Source of the DNA: an uncultured Collinsella sp.
GTDB lineage: Bacteria; Actinomycetota; Coriobacteriia; Coriobacteriales; Coriobacteriaceae
DNA length: 20,457 nucleotides
Assembly (NCBI GenBank): GCA_900752345.1
Contig: CAADVA010000175.1
Span: 1-20,457 of the forward strand
Direction of reading: 5' to 3'
Shown: positions 7,292 through 14,795 of the stretch, piece by piece
Position numbering within the stretch: the stretch's first letter is position 1
Layout: each line of letters starts with the position of its first letter
Translations under genes and position numbers: made by a program
The notes under the pieces: generated by a model
What the model saw: the letters and a program-made list of their open reading frames with translations, nothing else
The model's database searches: none
What the model was told of the DNA's origin: nothing

Positions 7292-10200
7292 TTATGCCTC
7301 CTTAATGGGTGCCAGCGCCTGAGCCAGATCGGCAGACGTCAGCGGTCGCAGGGACACCTCAAAGCTGAAGCTCTCAAAACGGGTGCGATAGGAATCGAGC
7401 ACCTCGGAACCCCAAGAGTTCGAGCCAAGGCCGAGCAGCTGGTCGTTGATGTTGACCGTGACCGTGTCACCCTTGACAAGGTCGTAGACGTGCTTGGCGT
7501 TATCGATGGCCTCGCAGCTATAGGGCCATGCCGAGAACGAGAACGGGTTGGAAGCGGCGTCGGTCGGACGAGTCACCAACACGCCGTCACCGTGGCTGGA
7601 GCGCAGGGCGACCCAACGGGTGCCCTCGCGGTTAGCGCAATCCTGGGGCATGACATACGGCGTGAACATGTCGTCGACCGTAGTGCGGTAATGACCGACC
7701 GGGTTGGCGCGCAGCGAGTCCGGATAGTTCTCGCCCGGGCCGTGGCCGTACCACTCAACGGCACGATCGCAACCGGGAACCTCAAAGGAGATGCCGATGC
7801 GCGGGATGATATCCGAGTAATCGCCGTAGGGCTCGCCGGAAACCTTGAGGTCGACGCGACCGCTCGGAAGCACGGTGTAGACGAGCTCGACGCGCATGCC
7901 GAACGCGCGGACGGGAGGAGCGATACGCTGGCTCACGGTAACGACGACCACATTGCCGTCCTGCTTCCAAGTAACCTTGCGGGTAGACGTCTGCATCACA
8001 TCGATGAAGTTGTCCTTCCACAGGGAGTCATACTCTTGGGCGTGGTTGTCGACGAGCGGATGCCAAAAACCAACCTGGGGACCAGAGGCCATGACGTCGC
8101 GGCCGGATGCCTTCCACTCGCTCACGGTACCGTTGACCTTGCTGAAGGTCAGCTCGCCGTTGAGGGAGTGAATGTTGATCTCCTGCTCGGTCTCCTCGAC
8201 CGTAAGCTCGGGGCGCACGGGGGCGACAATTGCCGGCGCCGGATGGTTTGCGATGGCAAACGGGCTTGCGCCCAGTTGGAACATCGGCTCGCACCAGACG
8301 TGAGCGGCCATAGTGTAGGCGTGCACGGTCAGCAGGGTCTCGCCCACTGTGGCCTCGCGAATCACCAGCGGAAGCTGGACGGACTCGCCGGGGGCAACCG
8401 CGCCGGGCATGAGCGTCTTGCGGCAGACCACGTCGCCGTCCACCAGGGTCTCCGCCGACAGGCAGACATCCTCAAGGGTGGTAAACCAACGCTTGTTGGT
8501 GACGGTCAGCTCGCCCGCCTCGGCATCGTAAGCCATGCGAACCGGGCAGATGACCTGGCCATACTCAGTGAGGCCCGGGCTCGGCTGCTGCCAGGGGAAC
8601 ACCATGCCATCGATGCAGAAGTTGCTGTTGTTGGGGTAATCGCCGTTGTCGCCGCCATACATATCGTAGGCAACGCCGTCCTCGGTCACAGCAGCCAAAC
8701 CGTGGTCGCACCATTCCCAGATAAACTGGCCCTGGATGCAATCCCAGCGATCGAAGACCTCCTGGTACTCGGACAGGCCTCCGGGGCCATTGCCCATGGA
8801 GTGACCGTACTCGCAGTTGATGCGCGGCTTGGGGAACGGATGTTCACCAAAGTCGTTCATCTGCGACACACGGGAGTACATCGTGGAAATGACGTCGACG
8901 GTATCGGCGTTGCGGTCCTCCTCGTAGTGGACCGGACGACCATCGAGCTCGTGAGCCTTGGCATACATTGCACGGATGTTGCAGCCATAGCCGCTCTCGT
9001 TGCCCATCGACCACATAATGATGCAGGCGTGGTTGCGCTCCTGCATCACCAGGCGCTCGACGCGGTCAACGTAGGCCGGCTCCCATGCCGGGTCGTCGGT
9101 GACCAGGGCGATATTGCCGATATTCTCGAAGCCGTGGCTCTCCATATCGGTCTCGGCGACCAGCATGATGCCGTACTCGTCGCACAGCTCGTAGAAGCGC
9201 GGGTCGTTGGCGTAGTGGGACGTGCGCACCGCGTTGATGTTGTGCTGCTTCATGAGCTCCAGGTCGCGGCGCATGCGCTCGAGGCCCACGGCGCGGCCCT
9301 TGTGATCGTCGTGATCGTGGCGGTTGACGCCATGCATCTTAAAGTAAGTGCCGTTGAGGTAGATATGATTGCCCTCGACCGTCACCTCGGCAAGACCCTG
9401 GCGATGCGGGACGTACTCGCTGACCTCGTCGCCGTCGTAGACCTCAAACGTAAGATCGTAGAGGAAGGGGTCCTCGGGATTCCAGAAGTGGGCATCGGTC
9501 ATGCTGCACTCGGCATGGCCGTCGACGCACTCACCCGTAGCCACCACGTTCTCGCCATCGCTGAGCGTATACACAACGCGGGTAGCGCCCTCGGCCACCG
9601 TATCGAGCGTGATCAGAGCGGTATCGCCCTCGCGGTGCGTGCGGAACCTAAAGTCGACCAGATGCGCGGCGGGACGCTGCATAAGGTACACGTCGCGGAA
9701 GATGCCCGAGGCCCACCACATATCCTGGTCCTCGATGTAGCTGCCATCGCTGTACTGCAAGACCTTAACCGCAAAAAGGTTGTCGCCCTCGACGAGCGCG
9801 TCGGTCACGTCGAACTCGGCAGACAGGCGCGAACCCTTGGTCATGCCGATATACTGACCGTTGACGTACAGCTCGCCATAGCTCTCGATGCCGTCGAAGC
9901 GAATGATCTCGCGAGCGCCGGCAGGAACGGCGGGAAGGTTGACGATGCGCTGGTACACGCCCGTGGGGTCATCGGAGGGAACAAACGGCTGGTCCACCGG
10001 GAACGGGAAACCCTCGTCGGTGTAGGCAAGGTTGCCATAGCCGTCCACCTGCCACAGGTGCGGAACCTCCACGTGATCCCACTCGGGCTCGTACGTGGAA
10101 AGCTCCTCGTTAGAGACGGCAGCAGGCCCCTCAAAGAGGCGAAACTGCCACGAGCCGGACAGCTGGACAAACCCGCGCGACAGCTCGCGGCTGTACGTAG

Positions 10201-10300
10201 CGGCGAGATCGGCGGTCTCGTAACCCATAAAGTACGCATGGGGTGCCAGGCGGTTCCTGTGGGTGAGCGCTTGGTTTTCCCAATCGTTAATGGCGTCCAT
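7292..10300 (-). CDS. ebgA: Beta-galactosidase large subunit, EbgA-like (GH2)
   Basis: This 1002-residue glycoside hydrolase family 2 enzyme hydrolyses beta-galactosides such as lactose. It aligns with E. coli EbgA from the first residues (ENQALTHRNRLAPHAYF) to the C-terminal LLGLGSNSWGSEVLDSYR. Order: jelly-roll domain (about 40-215), Ig-like domain (220-330), TIM barrel (330-620), second Ig-like domain and the Bgal_small_N sandwich (about 720-985). The acid/base is Glu435 in WSMGNESGYG; the nucleophile is Glu497 in INCEYGHSMGNGPGG. No signal peptide is visible, so the enzyme is cytoplasmic and needs a sugar transporter encoded elsewhere. ATG at 10300 follows AAGGAG. It diverges from a LacI-family gene, with three CAACCGGTTG sites upstream that probably mediate repression. 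Confidence 0.96.
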   Translation of the reverse strand: MDAINDWENQALTHRNRLAPHAYFMGYETADLAATYSRELSRGFVQLSGSWQFRLFEGPAAVSNEELSTYEPEWDHVEVPHLWQVDGYGNLAYTDEGFPFPVDQPFVPSDDPTGVYQRIVNLPAVPAGAREIIRFDGIESYGELYVNGQYIGMTKGSRLSAEFDVTDALVEGDNLFAVKVLQYSDGSYIEDQDMWWASGIFRDVYLMQRPAAHLVDFRFRTHREGDTALITLDTVAEGATRVVYTLSDGENVVATGECVDGHAECSMTDAHFWNPEDPFLYDLTFEVYDGDEVSEYVPHRQGLAEVTVEGNHIYLNGTYFKMHGVNRHDHDDHKGRAVGLERMRRDLELMKQHNINAVRTSHYANDPRFYELCDEYGIMLVAETDMESHGFENIGNIALVTDDPAWEPAYVDRVERLVMQERNHACIIMWSMGNESGYGCNIRAMYAKAHELDGRPVHYEEDRNADTVDVISTMYSRVSQMNDFGEHPFPKPRINCEYGHSMGNGPGGLSEYQEVFDRWDCIQGQFIWEWCDHGLAAVTEDGVAYDMYGGDNGDYPNNSNFCIDGMVFPWQQPSPGLTEYGQVICPVRMAYDAEAGELTVTNKRWFTTLEDVCLSAETLVDGDVVCRKTLMPGAVAPGESVQLPLVIREATVGETLLTVHAYTMAAHVWCEPMFQLGASPFAIANHPAPAIVAPVRPELTVEETEQEINIHSLNGELTFSKVNGTVSEWKASGRDVMASGPQVGFWHPLVDNHAQEYDSLWKDNFIDVMQTSTRKVTWKQDGNVVVVTVSQRIAPPVRAFGMRVELVYTVLPSGRVDLKVSGEPYGDYSDIIPRIGISFEVPGCDRAVEWYGHGPGENYPDSLRANPVGHYRTTVDDMFTPYVMPQDCANREGTRWVALRSSHGDGVLVTRPTDAASNPFSFSAWPYSCEAIDNAKHVYDLVKGDTVTVNINDQLLGLGSNSWGSEVLDSYRTRFESFSFEVSLRPLTSADLAQALAPIKEA

Positions 10301-10335
10301 GGTGATGCTCCTTCGTCATCGTAGTGATTCTTGTG

Positions 10336-10345
10336 CAACCGGTTG
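10336..10345. promoter_or_regulatory. LacI-family operator O1 (CAACCGGTTG)
   Basis: A perfect 10-bp palindrome within GTGCAACCGGTTGTCC. It lies just downstream of the proposed ebgA -10 element, where a bound repressor would block transcription. The central CG and the half-site layout are typical of LacI-family operators. Confidence 0.8.
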
Positions 10346-10350
10346 TCCTT

Positions 10351-10380
10351 ATCTTACGGGCGATGCAAAAAACTGTGCAA
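10351..10380 (-). promoter_or_regulatory. Candidate ebgA promoter
   Basis: On the minus strand TTGCAC (10375-10380) and TAAGAT (10351-10356) are separated by 18 nt. The -35 element runs into the second CAACCGGTTG site and the -10 is next to the first, so the two operators bracket the promoter. Confidence 0.5.
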
Positions 10381-10387
10381 CCGGTTG
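10378..10387. promoter_or_regulatory. LacI-family operator O2 (CAACCGGTTG)
   Basis: Second identical palindrome, in GTGCAACCGGTTGTTC. Its centre is 42 bp (four helical turns) from O1, so both sites face the same side of the DNA. It overlaps the candidate -35 of ebgA. Confidence 0.8.
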
Positions 10388-10422
10388 TTCGCTGAACGGT
10401 CGATTTGGCCGGGTTAACGGTG

Positions 10423-10432
10423 CAACCGGTTG
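10423..10432. promoter_or_regulatory. LacI-family operator O3 (CAACCGGTTG)
   Basis: Third identical palindrome, in GTGCAACCGGTTGTAC, centred 45 bp from O2. It lies upstream of the ebgA promoter and could allow looping or cooperative binding. Confidence 0.8.
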
Positions 10433-10440
10433 TACAATCG

Positions 10441-10676
10441 CAACACTTATGTCACCCTGAGTATCGAAACTCGGCGCAAGACATCGTTCTTAAGCTCGTA
10501 GGCAACCGCCACGCCCGCTAATATCTCACCCACACGAGACGTATTCGATTTCGGCTTGGTTGCAAAACGACACCGGTCACCGGATATCATGAACGCTGTT
10601 CAGGCGCACTATAGTAAGCTGTATCCGCACTAGCCCGTATCAGTGACAACATCGACCGCATTTTCCAGGAGACGCC
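10441..10676. promoter_or_regulatory. lacI upstream region
   Basis: This is a 236-bp stretch between O3 and the lacI start. TATAGT at 10610-10615 is a good -10 candidate for lacI, but no good -35 is seen. The palindrome TGAAC-GCT-GTTCA lies at 10590-10602 just upstream and could be a control site. No CAACCGGTTG copy occurs in this part, so autoregulation through that motif would have to act from the distal sites. I see nothing else definable in 10441-10589. Confidence 0.35.
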
Positions 10677-11693
10677 ATGACCCAACCAGTTCGCACCGCA
10701 CCTACGCTTGCCGAGGTTGCCGCAGCTGCCGGCGTATCGCGCTCCACGGCATCGCGCGCCCTCAACGATTCGCCCCGCATTAGCGAGGAAACCAAAAAGC
10801 GCGTCCGCGCGGCGGCCAAGGAAGTCAATTTTGTCCCCAACGCTCGTGGCCGAGCGCTCGCTGTCGGGCGCACGGAAATCATCGCCGTGCTCGTGACCGA
10901 GCCTCTGAGTGAACTCTTCAGCGACCCCACCTATAGCGAGTTTTTGAGCGGCATTACCGAGGAACTGTCGGAGTCGTCCTATCTGCCCGTTATCTTGCAG
11001 GCGTCTTCTACGCATGAGCGCAACCGCGCACGCGAGCACTTTGAGCGCCGCTCGTTCGACGCCGTGATCGACGTCTCCCCCTACAAGGGCAGCGAGCTGC
11101 TCGAGGTGCTGCGCGAGCTGGGCGTACCCACCGTGTTGTGCGGCCAGCTCGAGGGTCATCCCTATCGCGATGTGTTCTCGACGGTCTACTCCGACGACGA
11201 AGAGGGCGGACGCTTTGCGGCACTCGCCATGAAGGAGCGCGGGCGCAAAGATATCGTCGCCGTGTTGGGACCGCAAGACAACCCCGCTGTTGTCGACCGC
11301 CTGCGCGGCTACCGCGCCGTCTTGGGCGAAGATCTCCCAGACGCAAACGTTATCTATACCGGCTGGGACAGCGGAGACGGCTATCAGGCCATGCACCAGA
11401 TTCTCGCGCGCAAGATCGCTTTCGATGGCGTGCTCTGCGGATCGGACCGTATCGCGGCTGGCGTCATCACCGCACTCAACGAGGTAGGCCTATCCGTTCC
11501 GGCGGACGTTTCCGTCGTCGGCTTCGACGATCACGAGATTGCGACACGCTGCGTCCCCGCGCTCACGACCGTCCGCCAGCCCCTGCGCGACGAAGGCCAC
11601 ATGGCCGCCAACATTGCGCTCGACATGATCAAGGGTGCCGAGCCCGCCACCTCCGTGATGCACATGCAGCTGATCCAGAGAGACTCGCTATAA
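10677..11693 (+). CDS. LacI-family transcriptional repressor
   Basis: This is a 338-residue DNA-binding regulator with an N-terminal LacI helix-turn-helix (TLAEVAAAAGVSRSTASRAL, about residues 10-29), a hinge helix (about 53-64) and a periplasmic-binding-protein-like sensor domain ending near LTTVRQPLRDEGHMAANI. It was placed by ATG at 10677 with AGGAG upstream. Divergent from ebgA-ebgC, and with three LacI-type palindromes in front of ebgA, it is most likely the repressor of that operon, released by a galactoside or an allolactose-like product. The inducer is inference. Downstream lies an array of hairpins, the first of which is followed by GTTTT and might weakly terminate this transcript. 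Confidence 0.93.
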   Translation: MTQPVRTAPTLAEVAAAAGVSRSTASRALNDSPRISEETKKRVRAAAKEVNFVPNARGRALAVGRTEIIAVLVTEPLSELFSDPTYSEFLSGITEELSESSYLPVILQASSTHERNRAREHFERRSFDAVIDVSPYKGSELLEVLRELGVPTVLCGQLEGHPYRDVFSTVYSDDEEGGRFAALAMKERGRKDIVAVLGPQDNPAVVDRLRGYRAVLGEDLPDANVIYTGWDSGDGYQAMHQILARKIAFDGVLCGSDRIAAGVITALNEVGLSVPADVSVVGFDDHEIATRCVPALTTVRQPLRDEGHMAANIALDMIKGAEPATSVMHMQLIQRDSL

Positions 11694-11699
11694 AAAACT

Positions 11700-11901
11700 G
11701 GGGCAGTCTTTCCGCCAGACAGTTGTTGCGGAAAGTCTATCCCGTTTTGAGCGCTCATTCTGGGGCACAGTTTCCGTTAGACAGCTCAACCGGAAACTGT
11801 GCCCCATTATTATGCCGAATTCTGGGTCGCGCTTTCCCAGAGGACCCCCTTTGGGAAAGCGCGACCCGTTCTGGACGCAGATTACGGGATGCACTTTCCG
11901 C
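11700..11901. repeat. Tandem hairpin array, 62-bp period
   Basis: Three hairpins start at 11700, 11762 and 11824, exactly 62 bp apart, and each closes 43 nt after its start (11743, 11805, 11867). Stems are 15-16 bp with 12-14 nt loops; units 2 and 3 are perfect and unit 1 has two mismatches and one wobble. A fourth unit at 11886 has only the left arm. Arms share GGG, TTTCC, GGAAA and CCC at fixed places, but the positions between change in a paired way (GCACAG/CTGTGC versus TCGCGC/GCGCGA). The 18-nt linkers are related too. The array sits between convergent lacI and aspS. No ORF of note is present. Function unknown. Confidence 0.85.
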
Positions 11902-11940
11902 GACGTCCGGTCACCCTATACCCTCGCAACCTCGGCGCAT

Positions 11941-11975
11941 AAAAAACGAGGGAAGGCCCGCGTCCTTCCCTCGTT
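11941..11975 (-). terminator. Rho-independent terminator after aspS
   Basis: AACGAGGGAAGG (11945-11956) pairs perfectly with CCTTCCCTCGTT (11964-11975). On the minus strand T residues follow directly. It lies 23 nt beyond the aspS stop codon. Confidence 0.9.
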
Positions 11976-11998
11976 ACGGGCAATATATAGCCGCTCGC

Positions 11999-13786
11999 CT
12001 ACATCAGGCGCAGGCTGACGTCCTTGAGCTGGGCGCCGCTAACGGCACTCGGGGCGCCCGACATGAGGTCGGAGCCGCTGGCCGTCTTGGGGAACGCCAT
12101 GACGTCGCGGATGGAGTCGGAACCGGTGAGCAGCATGCACACGCGGTCCAGGCCCAGAGCGAAACCGCCCATCGGGGGCGCACCAAACTTGAGCGCCTCC
12201 ATGAGGAAGCCGAACTGCGACTCGGCGCGCTCCTCGGTAAAGCCCAGGAGCTTGAGCATGGACATCTGCATCTCGGCGTTGTGGATACGCATACCGCCAC
12301 CGCCGGCCTCAAAGCCGTCCATGACAAAGTCGTAGGTGCAAGAACCGGCCGCCAGCGGGTCGGCCTCGATCTTGGCGATGTCGGTCTCGGTCGGCAGCGT
12401 GAAGGGCTGATGCTCGGCAGCGTAGGCCTTGCGGTCCTCATCCCAGTGGAACAGCGGGAAGTTGACGACCCACAGGAAGTCGTGGCCCTCACGCTTGATC
12501 TCGAGTGCGTTGGCCATGTGGGAACGCATGCCGCCCAGGATCTCGTCAGAGAGCAGGCGCGGGCCGGCGGCGAACATCACGAGGTCGCCAGGCTCGACGT
12601 CCATGCGCTCGCGCAGAGCAGCCATCTCCTCGTCCGAGAAGAACTTGACGATGGGGCTGTTGATGGAGCCGTCCTCGCGGAAGGCGATCCAGGCCAGGCC
12701 CTTGGCGCCAAACGTGGAGGCCACGCCGGCGAGCTTATCGATCTTGGCACGTGCCCAGGCACCGGCGCCCTTGGCGTTGATGGCCTTGACGACAGAGCCC
12801 TCCTCGTTCGCGGCAGTCGCAAAGACCTTGAACTTGGAGTTGGCAAAGATGTCGGTCAGGTCGACCAGGTGCATGCCATAGCGGGTATCGGGCTTGTCGG
12901 AGCCATAGGTGTCCATGGCATCCCAGTAGCTCATGCGGCGCAGCGGCGTGGGCATCTCGACGCCCATGCGACCGAAAGCATCGGCAAGAACCTCTTCGAG
13001 CGCGCTCATGACATCGTTCTGGTCCACGAAGGACATCTCGATATCGACCTGAGTGAACTCGGGCTGGCGGTCGGCACGCAGGTCCTCGTCGCGGAAGCAC
13101 TTGGCAACCTGGTAGTAGCGCTCGACACCACCGACCATGAGCAGCTGCTTCAGGAGCTGCGGGGACTGCGGCAGGGCGTAGAAGTTACCCGGCTGGATGC
13201 GGCTGGGGACGATGAAGTCGCGGGCGCCCTCGGGCGTGGACTTGAACAGGGAGGGCGTCTCAACCTCCATGAACTCACGGTTGTGCAGCGCCTCGCGAAT
13301 GGCAAAGGTGAAGTCGGAGCGCAGCTTGAGGTTGGCCATCATTTCGGGACGACGGAGGTCCAGATAGCGATAGCGCAGGCGGGTGTCCTCGCTGGTCTCG
13401 ATGCCGTCCTCGATCTGGAACGGCGGGGTGACGGACGTATTGAGTACCTCGGCGTGGTCGGTCAGGACCTCGATCTCGCCGGTCGCGAGCTTGGTGTTGG
13501 TGGTCTCCTCGCCACGAGCGCGCACGACGCCGTGGATCTTGATGGGCCACTCGGGACGCATGGTCTCGGCGATCTTAAAGGCATCGCCGTCGGAGTGCTC
13601 GGGGTCGAAGGTGAGCTGCGTGATGCCCTCGCGGTCGCGAAGGTCACAGAAGATAAGGCCGCCGTGGTCGCGGCGACGGCTCACCCAACCGGTGAGGGTG
13701 ACCTCTTCGCCCACGTTCTCGAAGCGAAGCTCGCCGCAGGTACGGGTGTGCATGGAATGCTCATCGATGGGACGGGTCTGGCTCAT
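11999..13786 (-). CDS. aspS: Aspartate--tRNA(Asp/Asn) ligase
   Basis: This 595-residue class II aminoacyl-tRNA synthetase charges tRNA(Asp) with aspartate in the cytoplasm. An N-terminal OB-fold anticodon-binding domain (about 12-120) precedes the catalytic core with motif 2 (FRDEDLRADRQPEFTQVD) and motif 3 (GGFALGLDRV). The bacterial GAD insertion lies at about 290-410, so it is the long bacterial type. In the anticodon domain the protein reads RRRDHGGLIF, with His41 where E. coli has Leu in RRRDLGSLIF. His there is associated with non-discriminating AspRS that also makes Asp-tRNA(Asn), later amidated by GatCAB. ATG at 13786 follows GGAGG. The leader contains two hairpins and a clear terminator follows the gene. 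Confidence 0.97.
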   Translation of the reverse strand: MSQTRPIDEHSMHTRTCGELRFENVGEEVTLTGWVSRRRDHGGLIFCDLRDREGITQLTFDPEHSDGDAFKIAETMRPEWPIKIHGVVRARGEETTNTKLATGEIEVLTDHAEVLNTSVTPPFQIEDGIETSEDTRLRYRYLDLRRPEMMANLKLRSDFTFAIREALHNREFMEVETPSLFKSTPEGARDFIVPSRIQPGNFYALPQSPQLLKQLLMVGGVERYYQVAKCFRDEDLRADRQPEFTQVDIEMSFVDQNDVMSALEEVLADAFGRMGVEMPTPLRRMSYWDAMDTYGSDKPDTRYGMHLVDLTDIFANSKFKVFATAANEEGSVVKAINAKGAGAWARAKIDKLAGVASTFGAKGLAWIAFREDGSINSPIVKFFSDEEMAALRERMDVEPGDLVMFAAGPRLLSDEILGGMRSHMANALEIKREGHDFLWVVNFPLFHWDEDRKAYAAEHQPFTLPTETDIAKIEADPLAAGSCTYDFVMDGFEAGGGGMRIHNAEMQMSMLKLLGFTEERAESQFGFLMEALKFGAPPMGGFALGLDRVCMLLTGSDSIRDVMAFPKTASGSDLMSGAPSAVSGAQLKDVSLRLM

Positions 13787-13807
13787 ACCAGTGATCCTCC
13801 TTTATGG

Positions 13808-13881
13808 ATCTGTGCCGCCCCGTGTCGTTCCGGGCGGCGTCGTACAGATTTGCCCAGCCTGCGTAAACCGCGCAGCCGGGC
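13808..13881 (-). promoter_or_regulatory. Structured aspS leader (two hairpins)
   Basis: Hairpin 1 pairs ATCTGT+GCCGCCC (13808-13820) with GGGCGGC (13832-13838) and ACAGAT (13844-13849), with a 5-nt bulge. Hairpin 2 pairs GCCC and CTGCG (13852-13863) with CGCAG and GGGC (13871-13881). A -10-like TAAGAT lies at 13892-13897 on the minus strand, which would put both hairpins in the roughly 100-nt leader. The T-box signature AGGGTGG is absent. A translational or attenuation role is possible. Confidence 0.45.
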
Positions 13882-14042
13882 ATGGCGTTCTATCTTATCG
13901 CACCCGCGTCGATGTGCCGCGAAAAAGTAGCTCTTGCCCAAAGACTTGACGGAGACGAAACAATTGACGCGGCCTGGCCGTCGCCCAAGCGCGCGGCGTG
14001 CGACAATGTGCCCCAATACAACCGCACTCGGAAAGGCCCGTC

Positions 14043-14678
14043 ATGACCGCACGCCTCATCGTTATGGATATCGACTCCACGCTCATCAACCAGGAGGTCA
14101 TCGACCTGTTGGGCGAGGAGGCCGGCGTGGGCGAGCAGGTAGCGCAGATCACCGAGCGCGCCATGCGCGGCGAGCTCGACTTTAAGCAGGCGCTCGAGGA
14201 ACGCGTGGGGCTGCTTGCCGGCTTGGATGAGAGCGTATTCGAGCGCACCTTTGAGCGCGTGACGTTTACCCCCGGCGCGCTGGAGCTTGTGCGCTCGGCA
14301 CACAGCAAGGGCTGGAAGGTCGGCGTGGTAAGCGGCGGCTTTCACGAGGTCGCCGACAAGATCGTGGCCGCCGCGGGCATCGACTTTTGCCTCGCTAACC
14401 GCCTGGAGGTCGTGGACGGCAAGCTCACCGGTAAGCTGGCGGCAGACATCGTGACCAAGGAGTCCAAGCTCATCCAGCTGCTGGATTGGGCGGTTGAGTG
14501 CGGTGTCGACATGGCCCACACCGTCGCGATCGGCGACGGCGCCAACGACATCCCCATGATCCAGGCCGCGGGCACGGGCATCGCGTTTTGCGCCAAGCCC
14601 AAGACGCGCGAAGCCGCCCCGTTTACCATCGACGAGCGCAACCTGATGCTCGCCATGGACATCATCCTGCGCGACTAG
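14043..14678 (+). CDS. serB: Phosphoserine phosphatase
   Basis: This 211-residue HAD-superfamily phosphatase is predicted to carry out the last step of serine synthesis (phosphoserine to serine plus phosphate). All four HAD motifs are present: DIDST with Asp9 (nucleophile) and Asp11, SGG at 97-99, Lys142, and GDGAND at 164-169. The short helical cap after motif I, with EVIDLLGEEAGVGEQVAQIT, is the SerB type and its conserved Glu18 matches substrate-binding Glu of the family. I start at ATG 14043 because GGAAAGG lies upstream and DxDST must be near the N-terminus; an in-frame start 15 codons earlier is unlikely. The gene diverges from aspS and stands alone. No clear terminator follows. A related HAD phosphatase with another small substrate cannot be fully excluded. 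Confidence 0.92.
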   Translation: MTARLIVMDIDSTLINQEVIDLLGEEAGVGEQVAQITERAMRGELDFKQALEERVGLLAGLDESVFERTFERVTFTPGALELVRSAHSKGWKVGVVSGGFHEVADKIVAAAGIDFCLANRLEVVDGKLTGKLAADIVTKESKLIQLLDWAVECGVDMAHTVAIGDGANDIPMIQAAGTGIAFCAKPKTREAAPFTIDERNLMLAMDIILRD

Positions 14679-14718
14679 CAAGTTCGCCCAACAATTGAAT
14701 CAACTCCGCTATATCTAG

Positions 14719-14750
14719 TTTCCGAACAATTTTGTCTTAGTGTTCGGAAA
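14719..14750. promoter_or_regulatory. Inverted repeat upstream of larB
   Basis: TTTCCGAACA (14719-14728) and TGTTCGGAAA (14741-14750) are perfect inverted copies with a 12-nt spacer, about 45 nt upstream of the larB start. TTCGGA inside the right arm with TAGACT 18 nt downstream could be -35/-10. An operator for the TetR-type regulator of this operon, or another lar regulator, is plausible. A terminator for serB is less likely because no T-run follows directly. Confidence 0.45.
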
Positions 14751-14795
14751 AATACCTTTTGAGTGCTAGACTTTGCGCCGTCGAAGGGAACACAT

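Noticed and set aside
5675..10324. A 1549-codon open frame on the plus strand
   Set aside because: It lies antisense to the permease and ebgA-ebgC, which are solid by homology. Its product is low-complexity (His, Asp, Gly, Val, Arg rich) with no recognisable domain, as expected of high-GC antisense frames.
11700..11901. CRISPR array
   Set aside because: The period is regular, but there is no constant repeat with unique spacers; each unit is a hairpin with diverging arms, and no cas genes are present.
13787..13900. T-box riboswitch before aspS
   Set aside because: The AGGGTGG T-box core and a leader terminator are both absent.
11138..13930. A 930-codon plus-strand frame
   Set aside because: It overlaps lacI in another frame, crosses the hairpin array and then runs antisense to aspS, so it is a composition artefact.
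13998..14042. Longer SerB start
   Set aside because: The extra 15 residues do not fit the family and GGAAAGG precedes the ATG at 14043.
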